DNA of 49,329 bases from assembly GCA_945902805.1 (NCBI GenBank), contig CAMDMZ010000035.1:1-49329 (forward strand), given 5' to 3'. Under the pieces are notes generated by a model. It was given only the letters and a program-made list of their open reading frames with translations. It was not told the DNA's origin and searched no databases. Positions 9,016 to 17,740 of the stretch are shown here, piece after piece. Each line of letters starts with the position of its first letter. The stretch's first letter is position 1. This DNA comes from Propionivibrio dicarboxylicus (lineage in GTDB: Bacteria > Pseudomonadota > Gammaproteobacteria > Burkholderiales > Rhodocyclaceae). The translations under genes and the position numbers were made by a program.

Positions 9016-9252
9016 ATGACCGTCAATCGTATCGTTCGCATCGTTGCAGGATTTTTCATCATGCTGTCTTTGGCGCTGGCACATTTCAATGGCCAGGCCG
9101 ATTTGAGCAAGCTTTCGTGGATGTGGTTCACGTTGTTCGTTGGCTTCAACCTGTTCCAGAGCGGTTTCACGACCTTCTGTCCGATGGATACGATACTCAA
9201 GAAGCTGGGCGTTCCGGAAACCAATTCCTGCTCGACCGGCGGTTGTTCCTGA
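9016..9252 (+). CDS. DUF2892 (YgaP-type transmembrane) protein
   Basis: A 78-residue protein with two hydrophobic segments (about residues 8-24 and 33-50) and the family signature FxxGFTTFCPMDxIL. In other bacteria this domain is found alone or fused to rhodanese (as in YgaP). The C-terminus CSTGGCS carries two further cysteines. It has a good ribosome site (AGAGGAG) and lies 26 bases after the RND permease, so it is probably the last gene of the adaptor-SQR-RND operon. A role with sulfane sulfur is suggested by the family and context only. Confidence 0.8.
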   Translation: MTVNRIVRIVAGFFIMLSLALAHFNGQADLSKLSWMWFTLFVGFNLFQSGFTTFCPMDTILKKLGVPETNSCSTGGCS

Positions 9253-9273
9253 AGCGTCACGGCGCTTGATATC

Positions 9274-9297
9274 GCCGTCCCGCCAGCACCGACTTTT
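9274..9297 (+). repeat. Dispersed 24-bp repeat, copy 2 (intergenic)
   Basis: Exact consensus copy between the DUF2892 gene and the histidine kinase. Its CCGAC (9289-9293) can pair with GTCGG at 9300-9304 over a TTTTGG loop, and AAGCG/CGCTT arms just upstream make a second small stem. Together these could end transcription of the RND operon. Confidence 0.85.
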
Positions 9298-9311
9298 GGG
9301 TCGGCGAGGCG

Positions 9312-12002
9312 ATGGGCTGCGATGCTTTATCGATCACGGCGTCCACGTGCATAATCGTTCGCGTGTCGTTCGCACCGGATTCCCCTCCACCCGTCAAGGC
9401 CGTTAGCGGCCTTACTGCGTTCATTGCGCCGGCAGTCGCCCTGATTGCTGGAGCCGTGTTGACTTTGGTTGGCGTGCAGCAAATGCGCGCCGCCGAAGAG
9501 CGCGAGGCACAGCTCCAGTTTGTCAGCCTGACCCAGCCTGTGGTCCAGGATATGGATACGCGTATCCATGCCTTCATGCTCCTGGCACGTGCCGCAGCGG
9601 GCATGGCCGAGACCAGCAAAGAAGTGAGCCGCGACGAATGGCTGGTGTTTGTCGACAAGATCGATCCGCAGCAGGACTGGCTTGGATTTCGCGGCATGGC
9701 CCTGGCCTGGCGGGTCACATCGGCAGCACGCCCGGCATTCATCGCTGCGCAGCGCAAGGCCGGACAACCGAATTTCCTCATCTGGAACACAGACCGGAAA
9801 CTGCCATCAAGCGATGCGCATCTGCCACTTACCTTGATGGCGCCCAGTAATGCCCGGAACGATGCCATCGTCGGTTTCGATTTCCTCTCCGATCCTTTGC
9901 GACGGCAGGCCGTAGAAGCCGCCCGCGACCTCAATGAACCGACCTTGACCGCGCCCTTGGTTCGCCTCAACGACACCGGGCAGCGGGAGATTTCGACGGT
10001 CCTGGTTGCCCCCATCTATCGCTCGCAACGAGTGCTCGCGGTGGCTGAGCGGCAGGATGCCTTTATCGGTGCGGTGGTTTTGGGGGTAGGCGTCGCCACG
10101 ATGGTGGAGCGTTTGTTCGCCGCGCCGGAATTGACGAATGTGGGATTTCGGATTACGGATCTGGGTGCCGGTATGCCGCTGGTGGATCATGCTGGCGCCT
10201 TACCACTGGATCAGGCCCGCTACAGTCATCAGGCGATGCTGTCGGCGGGAGGCCGCAACTGGCTCTTGCAGTTTGGTTCCGCACCCGAGTTCGATCACGC
10301 GGTGGATCGCACACGATCAGAAATTGTGTTGGCGGTGGGGATTCTGGCCACTCTGCTGCTGACAATCGCCATTGTTTATCAGCGGCGAATGCGTGACAGG
10401 GCCGAGCAGCGTGCGCATGAGATGACCATCGGCCTACGCGATAGCGAGGCGCGTCTGCGGCGCCAGCATCGGTTTTTGCGCGACATCCTCGATACCTTGC
10501 CCGAGCCGGTGGTGGTCAAACATCCGTTCGGCGAAATCCTGATCGTGAATCGTGCCTATGCTGAATGGGTTAACCAAGCGATCGACCGGATTGTTGGTCA
10601 TACTGCCCACGAGTTTTTCCCTAAAGACGTGGCGGACGCCTCCGTGGCGCTGGATCACCAGATCGTTGCCGACGGGCAAGCCCGCCGGACCGAACTCGTG
10701 GTGCCAGATTGCCGCCGTGGTGGCGAGCTGCGCAATGTGGTGGTGATCAAGATGCTCGGCCACGGTCTTGACGCCGAACCGTTGATCGTCGGCATTCATC
10801 AGGATGTGACAGAACTGCGTCGATCTGAGACGCGCTTCCGCGAACTCACGGCGATGGCTTCCGACTGGTTCTGGGAGCAGGATGCCGAGTTTCGTTTTAC
10901 CGAAATGTCGGCGGGTGTTCGTGTCGGTGGCCGCACCTCGATAAACGTGATCGGCCAATTGCGCTGGGATCTGCCGATCGACTGGACGCCCAAAGAAAGG
11001 GACGCCCATCGGCGGGTGCTGGAGGCGCACGAACCGTTTTCCAATCTTGAATATCGGGTGCGCGATGAAGCCGGCCAATGGCACTGGTACAGCATAACCG
11101 GCATGCCGCGCTTTGATGTTACCGGCAAGTTCATCGGCTATCGCGGCACTGGTACCGACATCACCTCGCGCAAGGAGGTTGAGGCGGAACTGCGCCAACA
11201 CCGTGACAATCTGGCCCTGATGGTCGAGCAGCGCACGCAGGATTTGCGGCGGGCAAAAGAGGCCGCCGAATCGGCCAATCGTGCCAAGTCGGAGTTTCTG
11301 ACCAACATGTCGCACGAGTTGCGCACGCCCTTGCATGCCATTCTATCGTTCGCCCGGCTCGGCCAAACCAAAGGCCCGACGGCGGCGCAGGCCAAGATCG
11401 CCGATTATTTCGACAAGATCCATACGTCCGGCACGCGTCTGCTCTTGTTGGTCAACGATCTGCTGGATCTTTCCAAGCTTGAGGCGGGCAAAATGGAGTT
11501 GGTCTGGGCGGAAAACGATTTGGTCGGACTTATTCACGATGTCGCCAACGAACTCGCGGTTCTGGCGGAATCACGTGGTGTGCATTTCGAGCTTCCCTCC
11601 CACGCCACCCCGGTGTTTGCCCGGGTCGACGGCAGGCGCTTCACCCAGGTGATGCGTAACTTGTTTTCGAATGGGATCAAGTTCTCGCCGGAAGGTGGCC
11701 GAATCGTGGTCGAAATTGCCAGCGCTACTTTGCCGGGCCATCATGGGGATGCCACGGCTGCCTGGCGAATCACGGTGCTCGACGAAGGAATTGGTATCCC
11801 CGAGGATGAGCTTGAACTGGTATTCGACAAGTTTGTACAGAGTAGCAAGACGACCACTGGCGCGGGTGGGACGGGGCTCGGCTTGCCGATTTGCCGGGCG
11901 ATTGTCGAGGCGCACCACGGTTTGATTCGCGCCTACAATCACCCTGGCTTCGGCGGACATCATGGCGCCGGTGCCGTCTTCGAAATCCTGATCCCCCAAT
12001 AA
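9312..12002 (+). CDS. CHASE-PAS-PAS sensor histidine kinase
   Basis: An 896-residue membrane sensor. Order: a first transmembrane segment (about residues 33-55), a periplasmic CHASE domain (about 75-300, containing DWLGFRGMALAWRV), a second transmembrane segment (about 337-357), two PAS domains (about 385-500 and 505-625; the second has FRELTAMASDWFWEQD), a coiled coil, HisKA with the phospho-accepting His668 in NMSHELRTPLH, and a HATPase domain with the DEGIGIP and GGTGLGL loops. It is two bases upstream of a receiver protein, its likely partner. The first residues are uncertain: no clear ribosome site precedes ATG 9312, and GTG 9363 is an alternative that would remove a non-homologous start. 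Confidence 0.85.
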   Translation: MGCDALSITASTCIIVRVSFAPDSPPPVKAVSGLTAFIAPAVALIAGAVLTLVGVQQMRAAEEREAQLQFVSLTQPVVQDMDTRIHAFMLLARAAAGMAETSKEVSRDEWLVFVDKIDPQQDWLGFRGMALAWRVTSAARPAFIAAQRKAGQPNFLIWNTDRKLPSSDAHLPLTLMAPSNARNDAIVGFDFLSDPLRRQAVEAARDLNEPTLTAPLVRLNDTGQREISTVLVAPIYRSQRVLAVAERQDAFIGAVVLGVGVATMVERLFAAPELTNVGFRITDLGAGMPLVDHAGALPLDQARYSHQAMLSAGGRNWLLQFGSAPEFDHAVDRTRSEIVLAVGILATLLLTIAIVYQRRMRDRAEQRAHEMTIGLRDSEARLRRQHRFLRDILDTLPEPVVVKHPFGEILIVNRAYAEWVNQAIDRIVGHTAHEFFPKDVADASVALDHQIVADGQARRTELVVPDCRRGGELRNVVVIKMLGHGLDAEPLIVGIHQDVTELRRSETRFRELTAMASDWFWEQDAEFRFTEMSAGVRVGGRTSINVIGQLRWDLPIDWTPKERDAHRRVLEAHEPFSNLEYRVRDEAGQWHWYSITGMPRFDVTGKFIGYRGTGTDITSRKEVEAELRQHRDNLALMVEQRTQDLRRAKEAAESANRAKSEFLTNMSHELRTPLHAILSFARLGQTKGPTAAQAKIADYFDKIHTSGTRLLLLVNDLLDLSKLEAGKMELVWAENDLVGLIHDVANELAVLAESRGVHFELPSHATPVFARVDGRRFTQVMRNLFSNGIKFSPEGGRIVVEIASATLPGHHGDATAAWRITVLDEGIGIPEDELELVFDKFVQSSKTTTGAGGTGLGLPICRAIVEAHHGLIRAYNHPGFGGHHGAGAVFEILIPQ

Positions 12003-12004
12003 TC

Positions 12005-12940
12005 ATGACGTGGAAAATTCTGGTCGTTGATGACGAACCGTTCAACCTGAACATCATCGAGGAATTCCTCGATGATCCTGCGTACCGGTTGAGTTTCGCC
12101 GTCCACGGCGAAGAGGCGTGGTCGGCGCTGCTAGCCGCCCATGGGTCCGAAGCGCCGCTTGATTTGATTGTGCTGGATCGCATGATGCCGGTGCTGGACG
12201 GCCTTGCTCTGCTGAAACGGATCAAGGCCGATGAGCGTTTCCGGACCATGCCGGTGATCATGCAGACGGCCGCTTCGGCGCCCGAAGAAGTTCGTCAGGG
12301 AATTGAAGCCGGTGCCTACTATTACCTGACCAAACCGTATCAACCCGAGGCGCTGCGCGCCATCGTGCACGCGGCATTGGCCGACGTGGCGGACCGTCGC
12401 CTGGCGAGCCAGATCGCCATCAGCCATGAGGACGTGCTCGGCCTGATGCGTAGCGCCGAATTCGCCTTTCAGTCCATTGCCGAGGCCCAAGTTCTGGCCG
12501 GAACCATTGCCACACTTTGCCCTGACCCGGCGGTGGTGGCGCTCGGCTTGACCGAATTGCTGGTGAACGCCGTGGAACACGGCAATCTCGACATCAGCTA
12601 TGCCGAAAAGAAGTCTTTGCGACAAAGCGAACAGTGGAACGGTGAGATTGCGCGTCGTCTGGCGCTGCCGGAATTCAGTGCGCGTTTCGCCGTGTTGCGG
12701 GTTGCCCGTACCGAGCGCGAACTGGTTTTTACGGTTGAAGATCAGGGTGCCGGGTTCGATTGGGAGCTGTATGTCGATTTCGATCCCGAGCGGGCGTTTG
12801 ATCCCAACGGGCGCGGCATCGCCATTGCGCGGCAACTCAGTTTCAGCCGGCTTGAATACCGAGGACGGGGCAACATTGTCGCTGCGTTCGTCAGCCTTGA
12901 GCCGGGCGCCGTATCGCCAGCGCCGACTTTTACGGGTTGA
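12005..12940 (+). CDS. Response regulator with C-terminal HATPase (anti-sigma-kinase-like) domain
   Basis: A 311-residue cytoplasmic protein. Residues 1-125 are a receiver domain with Asp58 as phospho-acceptor (LIVLDRMMPVLDG) and the conserved Lys in YLTKPYQPEALR. Residues about 165-300 resemble the RsbW-type HATPase fold: LTELLVNAVEHGNLD is the N box, DQGAGFDW the G1 box and GRGIAIARQL the G2 box. Such proteins are used in partner-switching systems, fitting the SpoIIE-type phosphatase encoded next. The last residues (GAVSPAPTFTG) are coded by a dispersed repeat, so the C-terminus is not native to the family. Confidence 0.8.
   Translation: MTWKILVVDDEPFNLNIIEEFLDDPAYRLSFAVHGEEAWSALLAAHGSEAPLDLIVLDRMMPVLDGLALLKRIKADERFRTMPVIMQTAASAPEEVRQGIEAGAYYYLTKPYQPEALRAIVHAALADVADRRLASQIAISHEDVLGLMRSAEFAFQSIAEAQVLAGTIATLCPDPAVVALGLTELLVNAVEHGNLDISYAEKKSLRQSEQWNGEIARRLALPEFSARFAVLRVARTERELVFTVEDQGAGFDWELYVDFDPERAFDPNGRGIAIARQLSFSRLEYRGRGNIVAAFVSLEPGAVSPAPTFTG
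12908..12931 (+). repeat. Dispersed 24-bp repeat, copy 3 (3' end of response regulator)
   Basis: A two-mismatch copy in the sense direction that supplies codons for AVSPAPTF at the end of the regulator. The reading frame stops nine bases later. Confidence 0.8.
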
Positions 12941-12957
12941 GCCGGTCTGACACCGGC
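12941..12957. terminator. Small hairpin after the response regulator stop
   Basis: Stem GCCGGT / ACCGGC with a CTGAC loop, directly after the stop codon. There is no T run. Possible weak terminator between the two regulator genes. Confidence 0.35.
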
Positions 12958-13016
12958 GGGGCTGGGGAACTGGGGAGCTGAGGAATGGTGCGACTCAATC
13001 GGTCTCTTACTAAAGT

Positions 13017-13022
13017 TATAAT
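13017..13022 (+). promoter_or_regulatory. Candidate -10 box for the SpoIIE regulator
   Basis: A perfect TATAAT lies 33 bases before the GTG at 13056. The hexamer at a 17-base distance (CTCAAT, 12994-12999) is a poor -35, so this is a weak call for a separate promoter. Confidence 0.3.
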
Positions 13023-13055
13023 CGTTTGCTGCATCTGAATTACGGGAGAGCTTGG

Positions 13056-14609
13056 GTGGCGGAACGCGACGAAAAACAATTGAAGGTCTTGGTGGTCGAC
13101 GATACGGCTACCAATCGTCAGATTCTTCAGGTGTTCCTCAAGAAGCTCGGTTTTATCGTGATTGCCGCCGAGAACGGTGCGCAGGCTGTGGACAAGTTCC
13201 AGGCCGAACAGCCCGATCTGGTCTTGATGGACGTCATGATGCCGATCATGGACGGCTACGAAGCGACGCGTCGGATCAAGGAAATCAGCTCACGTTGGGT
13301 GCCGGTGGTTTTCCTGTCGGCCTTGGACAAGGAAGAAAACCTGGTGGCCGGCCTCGATGCCGGTGGTGACGACTACCTGTCGAAGCCGGTTAATTTTGTC
13401 ATTCTTGATGCCAAGTTGCGCTCGCTGATGCGCACGCTAGATTTGCAACGCCAATTGGACGAGCAGGGCAAGCGTATTGGCGCCATCACCGACAATCTGG
13501 TCGATGGCGTCGTCAATATTGACGAATCCGGAATTATCCAATGGTGTAATCCGGCGGTTGAGGCGATCTTCGGTTATCTCCAGAGTGACTTGGTCGGGAA
13601 AAACATCAACATGTTGATGCCGGAACCGTATCACAGCCAGCATGATGGCTATATCGCCCACTATGCAGCTTCTGGCGAGGCGAAGATTCTCGGTCGAGGA
13701 CAGCGTTTGGTGCGTGGCCTGCGGCGTACGGGTGAGGAGTTTCCGCTTGAGGTCGGTGTCTCGGACATGCTCGTTAGTGGCAAGCGGCAGTTTGTTGGCG
13801 TGATGCGTGATGTTTCGGAGCGGGTTCATTCCGAAAAGGAACTGCAGGTCACGGCCCAGCGTTTGCAGATCTATCACGATGCGCAGGAATCGCAGAACCA
13901 GCTCGCGGAAGATATCGTCAAACGCCAGATGCTCCGGCGTGAGCTGACCGATCCGCATGTCCATCACTGGGTTGCCCCGGCAGCAAATTTCAGCGGCGAC
14001 ATCGTGGCGGCTGTGCGCAGCCAGAATGGCGATCTTTATGTGATGCTCGCGGATGCCACCGGACACGGTTTGGGGGCGGCGATCTGCACCTTGCCTGTGT
14101 TATCGGTCTTCTACAGTCTGGCCGAGAGCGGCGCCGGGCTGGCCTGGATCATTACCGAAATCAATCGCCAACTTAAAGCGACGATGCCAATCGGCCGCTT
14201 TGTTGCGGCCACGGTGATTTGTATCGACCACCAGCGTGCCGAAGCCGAAATCTGGGTGGGTGGCACGCCGGATCTTCTGCTGATCGATGAGCGTGGCGTG
14301 GTCAAGGCCAGTATACGTGCCGATCACCTGCCGCTGGGTATTGACGATCTGAGTTCCGACGAGGCATCGCCGCAGCGGATCGCGATCAGTCCAACAGACC
14401 AGTTCGTAATTTTTTCCGATGGCGTGGTGGAAGCGACCAATTCGTTGGAAGAACAGTTTGGTTTCGACCGCATGAGCGCCGCCTTGGCTTCAGCGCCGCG
14501 CCAGCAGCGTTTGGAGGCGGTGCAAGACGCGCTGGTCAAGCATGTTGGCTCAGGTACGCCGCATGATGATATTTCGCTGCTGGTGATCGACTGCGGCGAG
14601 GTCGCGTAG
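13056..14609 (+). CDS. Receiver-PAS-SpoIIE (PP2C-type) phosphatase
   Basis: A 517-residue cytoplasmic protein. Residues 8-125 are a receiver domain (Asp59 in LVLMDVMMPIMDG; the switch Lys in YLSKPVNF). A PAS domain follows (about 150-265, with VDGVVNIDESGIIQWCNPA), then a SpoIIE-type serine phosphatase (about 300-515) with metal-binding aspartates in LADATGHGLGAA, FSDGVVEATN and PHDDISLLV. It would dephosphorylate a STAS anti-anti-sigma factor under receiver control. No STAS gene is in the window. Start GTG 13056 is chosen for the GGGAGAG upstream; the frame is open from a TTG at 13026. Confidence 0.85.
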   Translation: MAERDEKQLKVLVVDDTATNRQILQVFLKKLGFIVIAAENGAQAVDKFQAEQPDLVLMDVMMPIMDGYEATRRIKEISSRWVPVVFLSALDKEENLVAGLDAGGDDYLSKPVNFVILDAKLRSLMRTLDLQRQLDEQGKRIGAITDNLVDGVVNIDESGIIQWCNPAVEAIFGYLQSDLVGKNINMLMPEPYHSQHDGYIAHYAASGEAKILGRGQRLVRGLRRTGEEFPLEVGVSDMLVSGKRQFVGVMRDVSERVHSEKELQVTAQRLQIYHDAQESQNQLAEDIVKRQMLRRELTDPHVHHWVAPAANFSGDIVAAVRSQNGDLYVMLADATGHGLGAAICTLPVLSVFYSLAESGAGLAWIITEINRQLKATMPIGRFVAATVICIDHQRAEAEIWVGGTPDLLLIDERGVVKASIRADHLPLGIDDLSSDEASPQRIAISPTDQFVIFSDGVVEATNSLEEQFGFDRMSAALASAPRQQRLEAVQDALVKHVGSGTPHDDISLLVIDCGEVA

Positions 14610-14653
14610 ACGCGAAGGTGTGCTTGGGCGCGCTTAGATGCGTCTAGATGCGT

Positions 14654-15460
14654 TTAGGCAAACAATCGGGCCAGTTCGGCGCCCGGTGCGGGTGCCCGCA
14701 TGAAGGCTTCACCCACTAGAAACGCGTGCACGCCAGCCTGACGCAGGCGCGCGACATCGGCGGTGGTCGCGATGCCGGATTCGGCGACCACCATGCGATC
14801 GGCCGGAATCCGGTGCAACTGGCCGAGCGTCGTTTCCAGATCAACCTCGAAGGTGCGTAGATTGCGGTTATTGATGCCGATTAGTGGCGTTGTCAGTCGT
14901 AGCGCAATGTCGAGTTCGCGTGCATCGTGGCATTCGACCAGAACGCCCATGCCGAGTTCGTGGGCGATCGCTTCCATATCCTGCATCTGCGCCAGATCGA
15001 GCGCATCGACGATCAGCAGGATCGCATCGGCACCCATCGCCCGTGCTTCAAAGATCTGGTAGTTGTCGATCATGAAGTCCTTGCGCAGTGCCGGCAGCGC
15101 ACAAGCGGCGCGGGCTTGCTGCAGATACTCGGGCGCGCCCTGGAAAAACTGCCGGTCGGTGAGCACAGAGAGGCAGGCCGCGCCATGCTGCGCATAGTTG
15201 GCGGCGATTTCGGCCGGGTTGAAATTCTCGCGGATCACGCCTTTGGAGGGGCTGGCCTTTTTGATTTCGGCGATGATCGCCGCACCTTTGAGCGCCGTCC
15301 CGTCAGCGCCGACTTTTAGCTGCATGGCGGCGACAAAGCCGCGTGCTGGCGCGCTGTTTTCAGCCTCGTTGCGGACCGATATCAGCGAGCGTTGTGATTT
15401 CGCGGCGGCGACTTCGTCGCGTTTGACGGCGAGAATCTTCTCCAGAATATCGGCTGCCAT
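14654..15460 (-). CDS. trpC: Indole-3-glycerol phosphate synthase
   Basis: A 268-residue cytoplasmic TIM barrel that closes the indole ring in tryptophan synthesis. Family motifs are clear: [46 protein letters not shown] and VVAESGI. It overlaps the trpD stop by one base (TGATG). A dispersed repeat is inserted near the N-terminus, coding for KVGADGTA just before the first active-site strand; relative to other betaproteobacterial TrpC sequences known to me this loop is about five residues longer. It is the last gene of the trp operon here. Confidence 0.95.
   Translation of the reverse strand: MAADILEKILAVKRDEVAAAKSQRSLISVRNEAENSAPARGFVAAMQLKVGADGTALKGAAIIAEIKKASPSKGVIRENFNPAEIAANYAQHGAACLSVLTDRQFFQGAPEYLQQARAACALPALRKDFMIDNYQIFEARAMGADAILLIVDALDLAQMQDMEAIAHELGMGVLVECHDARELDIALRLTTPLIGINNRNLRTFEVDLETTLGQLHRIPADRMVVAESGIATTADVARLRQAGVHAFLVGEAFMRAPAPGAELARLFA
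15294..15317 (+). repeat. Dispersed 24-bp repeat, copy 4 (inside trpC)
   Basis: Two differences from the consensus, antisense to trpC. It keeps the trpC frame and codes for about eight residues (KVGADGTA) in a loop. Confidence 0.85.
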
Positions 15461-16485
15461 CAGTTGAACTTCCGGGTGAAGGCGACGAACTCATCCACCT
15501 TCTTACGCGCGGCACCAGAGGCGATCGCTTCGCGCGCCTTGACGATGCCGGCGCCGATGGAGTCAGCCAGGTTGGCGGTGTAGAGCGCCGCGCCGGCGTT
15601 GAAGACCACGATTTCGCGCGGCGTACCCGGCGCATTGTCGAGTGCTTCCAGCAACATCGTTTTCGATTCGGTGGCATCGGCAACGCGCAAGCCGCGATTC
15701 GACATCATCGACAGCCCAAAATCTTCCGGGTGAATTTCGTATTCACTAATCTTGCCGTCTTTGAGTTCGCCAATGACCGTCGGCGCACCGAGCGAGATCT
15801 CGTCCATGCCATCCTTGCCCCAGACGACGAGCACGTGATCGGCGCCGAGTTCTTGCATCACGCGCACCTGGATGCCGACGAGGTCGGGATGGAAGACGCC
15901 CATCAGTGTGTTCGGCGCACCGGCCGGATTGGTCAGCGGGCCGAGGATATTGAAGATGGTGCGCACGCTCATCTCGCGTCGCACCGGGGCGACATTCTTC
16001 ATCGCCGGGTGATGATTGGGGGCGAACATGAAGCCGCAACCGATGGCCTCGATACATTCGCCGACTTGGGGTGGCGTCAGCATGATGTTGGCGCCCAGCG
16101 CTTCCAATACATCCGCCGCACCGGACTTCGACGACACGCTGCGGTTGCCGTGCTTGGCGACCGTGGCACCAGCGGCGGCGGCGACGAACATCGACGCGGT
16201 GGAAATATTGAAGGTGTGTGCGCCGTCACCGCCGGTGCCGACGATGTCGACAAAATGCGGGTTGTGTGGCGTCTCGACCTTGGTCGACAGTTCGCGCATC
16301 ACCTTGGCCGCAGCGGAGATTTCGCCAATGGTTTCTTTCTTCACGCGCAGGCCGGTAAGAATGGCGGCGGTCATTAGTGGCGATATTTCGCCCGCCATGA
16401 TCTGCCGCATCAGATGCAGCATTTCGTCATGGAAGATTTCGCGGTGCTCGATGGTGCGCTGCAGTGCTTCCTGCGGAGTGATCAT
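15460..16485 (-). CDS. trpD: Anthranilate phosphoribosyltransferase
   Basis: A 341-residue enzyme of the normal length that joins anthranilate to PRPP. The PRPP/glycine loop [40 protein letters not shown] and [13 protein letters not shown] are all intact. Three bases separate it from the trpG stop and it overlaps trpC, so trpG, trpD and trpC are read as one unit. Confidence 0.96.
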   Translation of the reverse strand: MITPQEALQRTIEHREIFHDEMLHLMRQIMAGEISPLMTAAILTGLRVKKETIGEISAAAKVMRELSTKVETPHNPHFVDIVGTGGDGAHTFNISTASMFVAAAAGATVAKHGNRSVSSKSGAADVLEALGANIMLTPPQVGECIEAIGCGFMFAPNHHPAMKNVAPVRREMSVRTIFNILGPLTNPAGAPNTLMGVFHPDLVGIQVRVMQELGADHVLVVWGKDGMDEISLGAPTVIGELKDGKISEYEIHPEDFGLSMMSNRGLRVADATESKTMLLEALDNAPGTPREIVVFNAGAALYTANLADSIGAGIVKAREAIASGAARKKVDEFVAFTRKFN

Positions 16486-16488
16486 GAT

Positions 16489-17052
16489 TTAGCCCTTGAG
16501 AAAGTTTTGCAGCAGCGCATGGCCGCTTTCGGTCTGGATCGATTCCGGATGGAACTGCACGCCTTCAACGTGAAAATCGCGATGACGCACACCCATGATT
16601 TCGCCATCGTCGGTCCAGGCGGTGATTTCCAGGCAGGCCGGTAGCGTCTCGCGCTTGATCGCCAGCGAGTGGTAACGCACCACCGTCAGCGGATTCGGCA
16701 GGCTGGCAAAGACACCTTTGCCTTCGTGATGGACAGGCGAAGTCTTGCCATGCATCAACTGCTGCGCATGAACTATCTCGCCACCGAAAGCCGCACCGAT
16801 ACTTTGATGGCCGAGGCAAACGCCCAGGAGCGGGATCTTGCCGGCGAATTCCTTGATCGTCGCCACCGAAATCCCCGCCTCGGCCGGCGAACACGGACCC
16901 GGCGAAATGACGATCTTCGCCGGCTGCATCGCCGCAATTTCTTTCAATGTGATCGCATCGTTACGATAAACGCGCACATCCTCACCTAACTCGCCAAAGT
17001 ATTGGACCAGGTTGTAGGTGAAGCTATCGTAGTTATCTATGACCAAGAGCAT
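16489..17052 (-). CDS. trpG: Anthranilate synthase glutamine amidotransferase subunit
   Basis: A 187-residue class I glutamine amidotransferase that feeds ammonia to TrpE. The nucleophile is in [10 protein letters not shown] and the His-Glu pair in VQFHPESI. The ATG at 17052 starts the conserved [18 protein letters not shown]; the open frame extends upstream into the DUF2442 gene but without homology. It lies 10 bases after the DUF2442 stop. Confidence 0.95.
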   Translation of the reverse strand: MLLVIDNYDSFTYNLVQYFGELGEDVRVYRNDAITLKEIAAMQPAKIVISPGPCSPAEAGISVATIKEFAGKIPLLGVCLGHQSIGAAFGGEIVHAQQLMHGKTSPVHHEGKGVFASLPNPLTVVRYHSLAIKRETLPACLEITAWTDDGEIMGVRHRDFHVEGVQFHPESIQTESGHALLQNFLKG

Positions 17053-17062
17053 GTCGTTTCCT

Positions 17063-17482
17063 TTAGCCCGCCTTGCGCGGTCGCCCGCCTTTTTTGCCGT
17101 TTTCACGTACCGCTGCCGCTTTGCTATCCGACGTGGCGCTACCGCCACGGCGACCGAGTTCGCGCATCCACAGTTTGCTGCCGAAAATACCGGCGATGAG
17201 CTGCGGTACGCCGAGATCGGCGTCCAGCGCTTCCCAGTGCAGACCTTCGCCACCGGGCAAAACTTCGACCTCGGCTAGCGCGGTATCGCTCGCTCCTTCT
17301 AGCCCCTGGCCGCGATCGGCCGGAAAGATGAAGGTGCAACCATTGGTGAGGTCGACCACAATGCGGCGGGTGGCGGCATCGTAGCGTGCTTCGCGTGCAC
17401 GCGGTTCTTCGGCGGCGGCTTGTACGCCCGCAACAACGGCAAGTTCATAGTGCGCTATGGCTTCTTCAACGCGATGGATCAT
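17063..17482 (-). CDS. DUF2442 protein inside the trp operon
   Basis: A 139-residue protein with the DUF2442 pattern ([23 protein letters not shown], then [21 protein letters not shown]). A basic tail follows ([30 protein letters not shown]). It overlaps the DUF4160 stop by 17 bases. DUF2442 and DUF4160 genes are commonly paired and have been suggested to be toxin-antitoxin-like; the activity is not established and nothing here proves it. Confidence 0.8.
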   Translation of the reverse strand: MIHRVEEAIAHYELAVVAGVQAAAEEPRAREARYDAATRRIVVDLTNGCTFIFPADRGQGLEGASDTALAEVEVLPGGEGLHWEALDADLGVPQLIAGIFGSKLWMRELGRRGGSATSDSKAAAVRENGKKGGRPRKAG

Positions 17483-17705
17483 GAATTTTCTCCCATGCGG
17501 CTATCATTTCGGCTTCATGCTCAAACACCAGTTCGAGCGCTCGTCCTGCATCCTTGCGACTCGTCCCAACGACGCGCAGCAATCGCACGTGGATCAATTC
17601 GATCTTGGCGGTGCCATCAGCTGAAAACACATGTACATGCGGCGGTGCATGATCGTCCGGCCAGATGATGACGCGCAATCCGGCGTGACGCAGGATAATC
17701 GGCAC
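17466..17705 (-). CDS. DUF4160 protein inside the trp operon
   Basis: A 79-residue small protein with the DUF4160 signature PPHVHVFSADGTAKIEL. It sits 35 bases after trpE and overlaps the DUF2442 gene, so the pair breaks the usual trpE-trpG linkage. See the DUF2442 entry for the possible role. Confidence 0.8.
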   Translation of the reverse strand: MPIILRHAGLRVIIWPDDHAPPHVHVFSADGTAKIELIHVRLLRVVGTSRKDAGRALELVFEHEAEMIAAWEKIHDPSR

Positions 17706-17740
17706 ACTAAACCTATCTGCTTAGGTTATCAAGTACCGGG

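Noticed and set aside
14602-14656. Small stem at the SpoIIE stop and two AGATGCGTYT repeats in the gap to trpC
   Set aside because: Five-pair stem without T run and a 10-bp duplication; too weak to call a terminator.
16222-16244. Sequence in trpD resembling the dispersed repeat (GCCGTCACCGCCGGTGCCGAC)
   Set aside because: It encodes the conserved GTGGDG loop of TrpD and lacks the T4 end, so the likeness comes from the enzyme motif.
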